Below are positions 49,100-59,545 of a stretch of DNA of 64,000 nt, piece by piece. Numbering within the stretch: position 1 is the first letter of the stretch; every line of letters begins with the position of its first letter. This DNA is from Gymnorhina tibicen (taxonomy: Eukaryota; Chordata; Aves; Passeriformes; Artamidae). The translations under genes were made by a program, and so were the position numbers. A model generated the notes under the pieces. The model had not been told where the DNA came from. It saw only the letters and a program-made list of their open reading frames with translations, and ran no database searches. The stretch covers positions 974,464-1,038,463 of the forward strand of contig VXAZ01002400.1 of assembly GCA_013399875.1 (NCBI GenBank), in the 5' to 3' direction.

Positions 49100-50591
49100 A
49101 CCTGTTCAATTCTAGGTGGGATTAGCGATAAATCTTCCCTTATCCCCAGAGAAGGGCTGTAGGATCCCTTTACACACCCTTGTAAACCTACAGCAACCCA
49201 GCACTCTGAGTAGCTGGACTACTGACCAAAGAGCAAGGCCACCATATTAAATACTTTGCACCTTTTTAATTCCAGTGGCCTTACTTCAAGCATTCAATAT
49301 TTTCTCTCATTTTTGTTTCGACTTATTTTTAGCTTTTTTTTTTCCACTGTCAAATGTATTGAAGCTGACATAATTATCGCTCTGCCTCCCCCAAAGGCAT
49401 GTATTTACCTACTTGTTAAAAGGCTTTTTCCATGCTGCCATGCTGTTGCTGTGACAAGATGACTTTGAAGGCACAGTAGGTAAAATAATATTGTATATTG
49501 CACAGCAACCCCAACAACGAAATGTTAATTTAACCAATAAAGTAACCACATCGTAATTATAATAATCACTGTTCCTTATCTCTTAACAGGGCTAAAAGTG
49601 GAATTCAGATTTGCCACGTAGTGCGTGTCAGCTCTGAAATTACTACACAAATCACTCAGAGTGGTGAAGTTTTTAGCCCCACCACCTCTAACTCATGGAA
49701 GGGATTCTCTAGAGAGTCCAGTGTGGTCTCAGAGCCATCATCTTCCTCTTCCAGCTCCCTCCTGACCCCAGCATCACTCTGGCAACAAATCATCCAGGGG
49801 CTGTGCCGGGATACCCTCTCTGAGCAGGTAATTAGGATTTAGCCATCATTCTTTTGTGCTTCTAAACCTCTCTGCTGGCTCTGAGACTCCCACCCTGCTT
49901 CTCATTCCCAATGTCACGCGAATAAATGGATGCCAAGTTCTCTTTGAGGCTCAGAAACGAGTAACCGAAAATAAAGTAAATCTGCGGCGGTGACGGACAT
50001 CTCGGAAGGCAGAGAGCTCACAGCAGGAAAGAAAGGGAAGGAGAGGGATGGAGAGCCTTTTTGTGTTCGTAGGCATGGCAAAAGCTGCTTTCTGCCCTTC
50101 TGCTGAGCAGAAAGTCAGGAGAAGTGTGGTCCAGTGCAGCTCGAGGGAGGATGATCTAAAGCTATACAAGGGAATTAGCACGGCTTAATCCATGGCTGCT
50201 CCCCAAAATGGGAAGGCAGGAGCCATCTCAGGGTGGGTACCTCGGCCCCGGAGGCGAAGAGGCTGGAGCTGCAGATCCCACTGCCTGGATGGCAGTGAAA
50301 GGGCCCCAGCCTGTGCCCAGGGTCCCACGGGGACACTCCAGGGATCCGGGACTCTTGGGAACCATGCCCAGCTCAAGCACAAGGGGCTCCTTTTCCCGCC
50401 TTTACAACCCCTCCCATGGCAGAGATGGGATGGTCCAGCTGACCCTCCCAGCTCAAAAATCTGTGCTGGGAAGGTGCCACAAACCTTCCTGGGCTGTGGG
50501 GCAAGACCTTTAGTGCATGTAGTCCTGCACAGACTGAACAGGGGCAGCTGCAGGCAGGAGACCCCACAGGTCCGTCAACACCATGGGCTAA

Positions 50592-50598
50592 TTCCTGT

Positions 50599-50661
<63 letters not shown>
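50592..50661. repeat. (TCCTGC)n hexanucleotide repeat, about 11 units
   Basis: TCCTGT followed by ten perfect TCCTGC units and TCCAGG. Open in several frames on both strands (Pro-Ala, Glu-Gln or Arg-Ser repeats), which accounts for the ORFs there; no gene is supported. Confidence 0.95.
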
Positions 50662-51670
50662 AGGATGTGGCTTCCAGACCAAAGCTGCCTGGCCAGGAGC
50701 CCCTTGGTAAAGGCGTGGTCGTTGTTTCCCTGAGGGGACGGGTCCGTAAGTGATCCCAAGGAGGTCCTGACATCCTCCACAGAGGGGCTTTCTGAGGATA
50801 ATTCTGTTTCAGCCCGAGCGGCGTTGATACTCCAACACCACGAGTCTCTGTGAGGTCCAAAAACAGATTTTTCCCTTCTCACATTTTATGGGGTGTGGAA
50901 GTAAAGCCAAATCCCATCCCAGGCCAAATCCCCCAGCCAGATGCCAATCTGGCTCCCGACTGTGATCCTCAAGCTAATATTAACTTGACACAGAGGCAAC
51001 AGCAGAAATGAGGAATTTGAAGAGCAGGCCTGGGTCCATGATGGAGTAGGTTTGGAATTTTACTCCAGAACTTTTGATCTGAAAATTGATCTGTGGCTTT
51101 GCAGCACACCTCAGGAGTCACCAGAACAAACATCAGAATACCTAATGCGTGCTCTGGGCAGGTTTTCAAGATATCAGTCTTTCTCTTCCCTTAAAAAGCC
51201 CTGGAAACAGCAATATTTCAGGAGACCTTGGTAAATACTGGGCTGCACTGACCAAATCACCCCATGAGAAACGAAACAGCTCTCGGTGTGGCCAGTGGGT
51301 GTTGTCAGCCAGGGCTCAGGTTGTCCTTTTGCCAACATCAATCCAGCAAGGTATTTCCTATATTTCCCATTGCTACTCCCAAAGTTGATCTTTCTTCTTT
51401 TTTCTCCTCTGGGGATATGGCAGAGGCTGGACACCAGAGAATTCCCCACGGTGATTCCATCCTTTCCTCGGGCTAATGAGGACATGCAGCACTAACTCTT
51501 TCCTCTGTGTTAAATAAAGGGGGTTTAAGCCATCTCCACACGGCTTCTCCTCACCCCGGCGCTCCCAAAACCATTTCAACACCAAATCTGCAGCACCTGT
51601 GGCACTTCCCAGGCCTCAGTGGTGACAAACCTTCATTGTCACCTACAAATCCCACTTTGTGCATTCTGGG

Positions 51671-51950
51671 GACTAACGGTGAGAAAATGTAACTGTGCCT
51701 CTTTTTAATTCTCTCATCAGATTAGAGGCATGCACATGGCAGGGGTTAATTGCCAGCAACTTTAATTGTTACCCTATGACTCCTGCTTCCCTCGTGTGTT
51801 AGTGGCACACAGTCAGGGCTAATAGTGAGAAAATTTGACTGTAGCTCCACCACTCTCTCTTCATTAGGCTAATGGAACATTTTCCTCTCATTTTCTCCCC
51901 GGGGTAGCTGTAGGAGTGCTACCTTATAATTGTTGCTCTTACTGTAATTG
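51671..51950 (+). promoter_or_regulatory. Candidate non-coding element: two diverged tandem copies rich in TAATTG
   Basis: CTAACGGTGAGAAAATGTAA at about 51,673 is echoed by CTAATAGTGAGAAAATTTGA at about 51,819 (24 of 31 positions over the wider block). Similar CTCTC...TTAG and TTATAATTGTT/TTTAATTGTT blocks follow. Four TAATTG homeodomain cores fall within about 200 bp (51,747-51,950). Function is inference. Confidence 0.4.
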
Positions 51951-53198
51951 GCAGTAGTAGGAGGATGTATAATCTCATTGTCTTTCCTGTGCAGTGGTAG
52001 ATTTATTTATGACCTATTGACAATCCCCAGCCAGCAGCTGCAGCACAGTGAGGGCTGCATTAGCCTTTCCCCCCAGCAAAGGGGAGACTGCACAAAGGCT
52101 GTGATTAACCACAAAGAACAGGAGCCCAAGATGTCCCACAGGACCAAATGTTAACATCAGGAACAGCAAACAAAGGCACTGCTGACCCTGGGGGGACGTT
52201 GGTATCCGATTCCCAGGAATCAGACCAGCCTTTGTGGGTTCTCATGGCATGTTCTCCTCTCACTGGTAAAACACAAAGGGTTAAATTCATCTTCAGGGCT
52301 GCTTCAGCACACTGACACCAAAAATGGACCAGGTTGGCTTCCACACTACCTTCCACCACAGCTGGGTGAGAAAATGAGGTCATCAAAGCCTGTAGGTGAG
52401 GGGGGATATTCCAGCCCCACTTAGCAAAGCACCTAAAGTTGTGTTTAATTTTCAGTTCTTGCTTTGGGGTTTTGCTGCACAGGGCCCTAAACTAGTTTGG
52501 CATGAACAAACCTGATCCTTCCTCCCAAACACCACCGCTGGATCCAGAAGCAGCTTGTAGGTCACGGCTGCTGCTGCCAGGTGGCTGAAGAACACAGTTG
52601 TTCCATGGATGACACCCTGCAAGCAGCTACTTCAATCAGAGGCTGGCAGAGACCTTATTTTGTCTCCATGTCTTTTCTCCCTAGAAGCTGCTGCTCCTCT
52701 TGTCCCCTGCTCCAGAGGAAAGCTCTTTGCTTTTAGTCACAGACCAGTATTTTCTTAGCAGCAGCCTCAGACCTTCAGAAGGTTGGGGTCAGGGCAAGCC
52801 ATGAAGCTCTCCAGGCTGGAGGAACATTGCCCTCTGAACAGGCACTTATCCAGTGGTCCCAACAGAGCCAGGATCAGGCCCTGAGACCCTGATAACACTG
52901 GGCTATCCTGCTGCTCCTCAGGTGGAGAAAATAAATGGAGGTAGGTCAGGATCAGAGCTGGGAAGAAGCTCATGCAGAAGCTTCCCATCATGTTTTCCCA
53001 GTGGCTGAAATGATGCTCTTTTTTTCCACCTCTCATCCTCAAGGCTGAATCAATCAAACCAATGCTTGGAAAATCCCTGTGCCAAAATAGGGAGCACATG
53101 AAAAGCAAATCTCTGCCCTCCACGCTGTCAGCTTTACTTATTTATTTATTTTCCCATCTTCTCGCCACTTTTCAAAAACAAAAAAGAAAAAAGTAAAG

Positions 53199-53324
53199 AA
53201 GGGAAGGGAAGGGNNNNNNNNNNNNNNNNNNNNNNNNNNNNNNNNNNNNNNNNNNNNNNNNNNNNNNNNNNNNNNNNNNNNNNNNNNNNNNNNNNNNNNN
53301 NNNNNNNAAGGGAAGGGAAGGGAA
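53199..53324. repeat. (AAGGG)n satellite-like tract with an assembly gap (N 53214-53307)
   Basis: Three AAGGG-type units precede 94 N's and about three to four follow. The real array is probably longer than shown. G-runs on one strand could stack as quadruplexes. Confidence 0.9.
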
Positions 53325-53869
53325 GAGATAAACAAATAAATAAACAAAGAGGGAAGCAAATATAAAAATACTGACCCAAATCCACTGGCAAAGTAAAAAT
53401 AAACAAAAGAAAGAGGGAGGACACCACAAGATGCGTCCTGGTTCTGTGCTCAAGCTCACAACAAGGGTCCTGCTCACCTCCCTGCTGCTCAGCCAGGTCT
53501 GTCTGTGCTCCCATCTCTTCCCAGCCCAGGAAAAGCAGGTTTAGGGCTGGTCAAGGGCATTCCATAGCAGGCAGGATTTTCTCTCACAAAGGAATTTGCC
53601 AGCTACGCCCCAGAACGTGACCCAGGTAATGAGCTTTGTCATTTGCCGCATCGTGTGCGGGAGCTGTTCTGGGAGCCGAACCAGCTTTTCTGCACTGCCG
53701 AAATGCTTTGAACTCGGAGGGGTTGTCTCGGGGATGCCTCTGACAATGAGAGCCGTAACACCCACCCTGACATATCTAGCACAGTTCGTGGGGGAAGCTT
53801 TCCCAAGAAAGTCTCGGATTTTCCAAGGGAACATCGTATCTTTGGGTAGGAAAGGAGATCCAGGCTCTC

Positions 53870-54035
53870 CAGGGAAGTGGTCCAGGCACCAAGTCAGCCA
53901 GAGTTGAAGGAGGATTTGGATAACGCTCTCAGGAACAGTGTGGGATTCTTGGGGCTGTGCAGGGCCAGGAGTTGGATGTGATGAGCCTTGTGGGTCCCTT
54001 CCAACCCAGAATATTCTGTGATTCTCTGATCCTGC
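53870..54035 (+). mobile_element. CR1 3'-end fragment (different subfamily)
   Basis: 'GGAAGTGGTCCAGGCACCAA', 'TTTGGATAACGCTCTCAGGA', 'GGGCCAGGAGTTGGATGTGA', then 'GTCCCTTCCAACCCAGAATA' and 'TTCTGTGATTC'. This is another CR1 terminal type, distinct from the copies at 45 and 48 kb. Confidence 0.8.
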
Positions 54036-54404
54036 CCATCCAGAGGCAGAGATGCTGGAGATGGGGCTGCCCGTGCTCAGCTGCAGCCTGGTGGGAAGCA
54101 CAAGCATGAAGATGCTGTGCAGGAGCAAGAGCCTGGGTTGTCCCATGGCAGCAGAAACTCTGGGAGCCCTCATGGTGGCCCTGGGGAGTTGTACCATGAA
54201 AATAAAGCTTTCCGAGAGAAACATCCATGGCTCATCCAGGAGGAGATGGACACAAACCCCCTCTTGAGCCCTGTGTATCCCAGCATGGGGAACAACCTGA
54301 CAAATTTTTCAATCCCACTCCTTGATCCCACTCCTTGCTCTTTGTCCATGCCCAGGCCCCGAAGTTGACTGCTTGTCCTTCCCACCCCTGTAACGGGGTC
54401 AAGT

Positions 54405-54592
54405 CACAGAATCCCAGAATGGTTTTGGTTGGAAGGGACCTTAAAGACCATCCAGTTCCAACCCCTTGCCGTGGGCAGGGACACCTTCCACTATCCCAGG
54501 TTGCTCCAAACCCCATCCAACCTGGCCTGGAACCCTTCCAGGGATGGGGCAGCCACAGCTTCTCTGGGCACCCTGTGCCAGGGCCTCCCAGT
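54405..54592 (-). mobile_element. CR1 3'-end fragment
   Basis: Begins 'CACAGAATCCCAGAATGG' and continues through 'CCGTGGGCAGGGACACC' and 'GGGATGGGGCAGCCACAGC' to 'CCTGTGCCAGGGCCTCCC'. Reverse oriented and opposed to the plus-strand CR1 370 bp to its left. Confidence 0.9.
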
Positions 54593-55147
54593 CTGAGCCT
54601 CACTGGATGCCTGTGGAAGTTTTGCTTCCATGAGAGGGAAACCAGCCCTTATCAGCCCAGGATCAGCCCCTGCCGACAGCAGCACACACATGTTGATAGA
54701 CAGGATGGATTTTCATGTCAGAATACTGGTTTTGCTTATCTTCCACTGCACACAGATGAGCTTATTAAAGTAAAGTAGGTCAGGCACATGATATAACAGT
54801 GTGATCTATGTGAAAGGCACTGGGAGGTGTTCATTGTGCTGAGACACTCCACTCCTGATGGATTTATTCCACTTTATACAAAAAGACTTGGCCAGAGCCA
54901 AATCCCCCCAACAAAGCCAGGAGCGAGCTCCCCACTAACTTCAGTGACACCAAGATTTCAGCATCAGTCCCTGGTTTCTGCAGAGAATATTTAAAGGAGT
55001 CCACAAAAAGAATTATTACCCCTGGATACTATGGGGAAAAAAAGACTAATAAAATGAAAAATAAATAAAAGAGTACAGTGCTGACTTCAGAAGGAGGATG
55101 ACTTTGCTTCTCCAGGCTGTATCAGTTTGTGTCATCATCGAACATAA

Positions 55148-55285
55148 TCACAGAGTCACAGGATGGTTGGGGTTGGAAAGGGACCTTAAAGCTCATCCAG
55201 TTCCACCCCCTGCCATGGGCAGGGACATTTTCCACTATCCCAGGCTGCCGAAGCCCTGTCCAACCTGGCCTGGGACACTTCCACA
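55148..55285 (-). mobile_element. CR1 3'-end fragment
   Basis: 'ATCACAGAGTCACAGGATGG', 'CTTAAAGCTCATCCAGTTCC', 'CCATGGGCAGGGACATTTTC', 'CCTGGCCTGGGACACTTCC'. Reverse oriented, 5'-truncated. Confidence 0.88.
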
Positions 55286-56039
55286 ACACTTGTAGCTCTG
55301 CAGGGATGTGAGCAGCCACATCTGTGCCTTCATCCAGCTGAAAATTAACCAGGTTTTTCCTCCTTCATTCCCAGTTTCCTCCTCTCCCTGACCTGGCTGG
55401 CCACAGCACGGATGCTGCTACAGGCCTGAAGGCTGGACTCAGCCCAGGACTTCCTCTACCTTCCTAGACAGATTATTCTCATTTAGGCATTAGCAAGCCC
55501 TGACCCCTCACTGGTGGGCAGCTGGAAGTGGCACCCGGTTTCAAGAGGTGTCAGATCCAGCAGAAGATGCCTGTCCTGGGCTGGCAGAGATAATCTCTCC
55601 CTCCCTGGTGACAGGCACCATCCAGCATTATCAAATCCAGCTGGTCTGCGTGACTGGCTCGTGCTCAATCAGCAGTTTATTTAGAAAAGTCAGTTTGCTA
55701 ATTGAGAAAAGTTTAATGAATTTTTGGTGTACGGGGTTAAAAAAAAAAGATTACTTTATATTACCGATGTGTTCATTTGAAAAATTCATTACATTTATGT
55801 ATTGTGTTTTCATGTAAATACCTCAGCCAAAATGTATTAGCAAAGAATACAATATTATGGTTCATGGTTCATGTGGTATCTGAAAGGAATAATTGTATAA
55901 CTAATCAGTGAAAACAAAGTAAATGTTCCTCTTGAGCTTGTACAATAAAAAACTGAATTAAAACTATTCAGGCTCAAAAATGCAAATATGCCATGTTTCC
56001 CATCAGCAAGAAAATAAAAAAAAATAATATTTAGAAACC

Positions 56040-56553
56040 CACCTGCAGTACTGGGTTCAGGTCTGAGGGCCCCAGCTTGAGAAGGATGTGGAGATACTGG
56101 AGCGAATCCAGAGGAGGTCACAAACATTCTCCAAGGGCTGGAGCCCCTCTGCTCTGGAGCCAGGCTGGGAGAGCTGGGGGTGTTCAGAAAAGGTTCTGGG
56201 GAGACCTTAAAGCCCCTTCCAGGGCCCAAAGGGGATCCAAGAGAGCTGTAGAAGGACTGGGGACAAGGGCCTGGTGCAACAGGACAAGGGGGAATGGCTT
56301 CAAATTGACAAAGGACAGGGTTAGATGGGATATTGGGAAGAAATTCTTCCCTGTCAGGGTGGTGAGGCCCTGGCACAGGTTGCCCAGAGAAGCTGTGGCT
56401 GCCCCATCCCTGGAATTGTTCCAGACCAGGTTGGACAGAGCTTGGAGCATCCTGGGCTAGTGGAAGGTGTCCCTGCCCATGGCAGGGGGTGGGAATTAGA
56501 TGAGCTTTAAGGTCCTCTTCCAACCCAAACTGTTCTGGGATTCTGTAATTCAG
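56040..56553 (+). mobile_element. CR1 3'-end fragment, about 0.5 kb
   Basis: Longer copy with the upstream blocks 'GCAGTACTGGGTTCAGGTCT', 'GGAGCGAATCCAGAGGAGG' and 'GAGCCCCTCTGCTCTGG', then the usual tail to 'GTTCTGGGATTCTGTAATTC'. Includes the end of the RT-ORF region but no intact frame. Confidence 0.93.
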
Positions 56554-58382
56554 GGATCCAGGGTCCCTGGCACCAATCCAGTGTTTGTTCAAACCACTTC
56601 CCTGTAACATTGTCCTACAGCCCCACCAAACAGCTCAGGGCTGGGTTTGGGCAGTTTATTTTTTGGGGGTGGTTTTTAAATGCAACTTTCTCAAATGATC
56701 TCTCCAGTGTTAGGGCAGAATGGGAACAAGGTGATTAATACAGGGGAACAACCCCAGGATCTCTCAGAGAACAACCTGCTGCTGAAGTATATATTTGATT
56801 ATCTCCACAGCAGACAACCGATGCTGGCATTTGTAATTCCACTTCAATCCCAGTTATTTCCCATCCATATATCTCTTTTCACATACATATGTAGCTCAGA
56901 CCAGCAGCATGAGACAGCTTTTCTCAGGGATCTCTTAGGGATCCCTGCCCTTACACAGGCTGCTCTGAAACCCCACAGATCAGAGCTACACCGAGATGAT
57001 TTTTGGGAAGGAGACAGTCTGGATGAGCAGCACAGCCCGTGGAGTTGGTATAGCAGGGCCACAGCCTCTGTGTCTCCCAGAGGGCAGGGAGATGCTGCAA
57101 GCAGGTGAGAAGGAGGGAAAAAAACAAGGGGAATCCTCCTGAATTTGGGTACTCCCAAAAATAGGGGAAAAGGAGGTTTTGCTCAGACTACAAAGAACTC
57201 AGTGAGGTCCCTGATGCTGTGTCTCTGATGGACCCCAGGGCCTCAGACAGTACACAGTGTGGAGCCTCCTGGATGGGATCTGCATGTCCTGAAAGCAAAG
57301 GAGAAAAAAAAAGGAAAAGGAAACAGAAAAAAAATCCACTTTCAGCTTTCTGAAAAAAACCAAAACATCCACTTTGTGACTTTCCGATTTTCACAGCCAA
57401 GTGCCAACAGCTTTTTCCTCACTCAGCTACGAGCAGGGCTGATGGGCTTCACTCAGGCTGCCAGCAAGGAAGGTTTTGCTGCTCCTTCAGCAAAACCCCA
57501 AAGAGCAGAAGCAGAGGAGATCCAGCACCCCAACCAGCTTCCTGCAGGGTGTGAGATGGAGAGCACCCAAAGCTGCTCACCTGGGCAGGATGAGGAGGCA
57601 GTTCCCAGGATAAATAAAAGCCTGTTTCCGGGATAAAAAAAAGTCATACAGGATGCCCTGTGTGGGGTGACATGAATCCCACGACTCTTAATGGAGTGGG
57701 GACCCAAAGCCCCACCCCCAACCCAGCAGCTGGGGTGTCCCTTTTCCCAGAAGCAGGCTCATTCCCGCGGCACAGCGTTAATACCCGCAGTGCTAAATTA
57801 TTCACCGCCTCAGGGCACACACCCTGCTCTGAGCCAGAGCTGGATAAAAGCGCTCGGGCAGGCTCTTACAGCATCCCGGGGTCTGCCACAATATCCTGGA
57901 TCATTGCGGATGCAGCGGCTGGAATGCAGGGGCTGGTGCCTTCTCGGAGGGGCAGGACGAGCCGCAAAGCCATCGGGCTCCTGCGGGCTGCTGGGCGCAG
58001 AGCTGGCCTCGGGAAGCGTGCACTGGCTCCGCGCAGCCACAAGAGTGTGCCTGCACCACAGCTTTGGGGAACGGGAGCGCTTTGCTTTGAGATGATGGTA
58101 AAACCTCTCCTCCTCTGCCAGAGAAAGGTCCTGGCTCTGCCCTCCTACCCACACGGGATCCTCCTCTCTTTAAGGACCAGCCATGACTCTTGGCTGGAGG
58201 GAAAGATTAGGATTTTGGAGCAGGTACTCTTTTGTTGCATGTCTGGGTAGGGATTTTCTGCCTCAAGGATGTTTTTACTTTCAGGCTCCCTAAAGCTGTA
58301 AACTCCGGAGATGGGTCCCTGCGTCTGCAGGGTGAGGTTCTTCTCCCAAATCTTTAAGAGGTGTCCTAACTTCATCCTTGGC

Positions 58383-58455
58383 AGTCCTGGCTTAATTGTT
58401 GGACTTGATGACCTTAGAGGTCTTTTTCTACCTTAATGATTCTATATATCCATGA
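58383..58455 (+). mobile_element. CR1 terminal fragment
   Basis: 'TTGTTGGACTTGATGACCTT', then 'AGAGGTCTTTTTCTACC' and 'TTAATGATTCTATATA' is the last ~70 bp of a plus-strand CR1. Confidence 0.8.
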
Positions 58456-58693
58456 TCTGAGCTGTTTGCTCAGGTTCTTTATTACAAATATGCATTTCTA
58501 GGGCAAGACCATCTGAACTGCTTCACTCAGTGACTGTAGGATGAACACAGACTGCAGGATTAAAAAGTGTCTTTCAGTGCATGTAAAGGGAGCCAAGGGT
58601 GTCTAGTCCAACTCTAGGGGTTGGTGCTTGCAGACATTGTGTTTGGTCAGCCAAACTGATTTGAAAATTCACTCCTGCTGAGTGAGACGTGCT

Positions 58694-59545
58694 TTCACAG
58701 AATCACAAAATCACAAGATCATTAAGGTTGGAAAAGACCTCCAAGATCATCAAGTCCAGCCTTTGACTGATCACCACTTTGTCAACCAGACCAGAGCACT
58801 GAGTGCCACATTCTGTCCTTTCTTGAACACCTCCAGGGATGAGGACTCCATCACTTCCCTGGGCAGCCCACTCCAATGCTTGACAACCCTTCTGTGAAGA
58901 AATTCCTCCTGATGTCCAGCCTGAAGCTCCTCTGATGTAGCTTGAGGCTGTTTCCCCTTGTCCTGTCCCTTGTTCCCTGGGAGCAGAGCCCGACTCCCCC
59001 CTGGCTGCACCCAGGGAGTTATGGAGAGCCAGAAGGTCCCCCCTGAGCCTCCTTTTCTTCAGGCTGAGTCCCCCTCAGCTCCCTCAGCTGCTCCTGGTGC
59101 TCCAGACCCTTCCCCAGCTCCATTCCCTTCTCTGGACATGCTCCAGCCCCTCAATGCCTTTCTTGTCTTGAGGGGCCCAAAACTGCCCCCAGGATTGGAG
59201 GTGTGGCCTCACCAGTGCTCAGCACAGGGGGACAGGCACTGCCCTGGTCCTGTGGCCACTCTATGGCTGGTACAGGCCGGGTACCATTGACCTCTTGCCC
59301 ACCTGGGCACACCTGGGTTCATGTCCAGCCACTGTCACCAGCACCCCAAGGTCCTTTCCTGCTGGGCAGTTTCCAGCCACTTCCAAGCTGGAGCACCCCA
59401 TGGGGTTGTTGTGACCCATGGGCAGGACCCAGCCCTCAGCCTTGTTGAACCTCACACTCCAGCCCATGGGGTCCAGCCCATGCAGATGCCTCTCAGAGCC
59501 TTCCTGCCCTCCAGCAGATCAGCTCACTGAGGGTACAGTGAGTCC
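58694..59545 (-). mobile_element. CR1 3' region, about 0.85 kb, the longest in the window
   Basis: Starts at the terminus ('TTTCACAGAATCACAAAATC', 'GTTGGAAAAGACCTCCAAGA'). It continues through 'ACACCTCCAGGGATGAGG', 'GGCTGTTTCCCCTTGTCC', 'CTGAGCCTCCTTTTCTTC', 'CAATGCCTTTCTTGTC', 'GGTGTGGCCTCACCAGTGC' and 'CTTGTTGAACCTCAC' to 'CTCACTGAGGGTACAGTGAG'. The visible portion includes the degenerate C-terminal part of reverse transcriptase; all frames are short. Confidence 0.93.

Larger units (their letters stand above)
49100..53198. other. Intergenic sequence around the hexanucleotide repeat and TAATTG element
   Basis: No exon recognised in either orientation apart from the two features listed separately (50,592 and 51,671). 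ORFs at 50,190-50,880 depend on the hexanucleotide repeat. Confidence 0.5.

Noticed and set aside
50192..50882. ORFs with Pro-Ala and Glu-Gln repeats on opposite strands
   Set aside because: Produced by the TCCTGC hexanucleotide repeat, which has no stop in several frames.
53541..54224. 227-codon minus-strand ORF
   Set aside because: Partly antisense CR1; no protein family resemblance and no splice or promoter context.
55855..56610. 251-codon minus-strand ORF
   Set aside because: It runs antisense through a CR1 fragment plus AT-rich flank and contains no recognisable domain.
58694..59545. Possible independent gene (110-codon frame)
   Set aside because: All recognisable sequence is reverse-oriented CR1 3' region; no intact reverse transcriptase frame.
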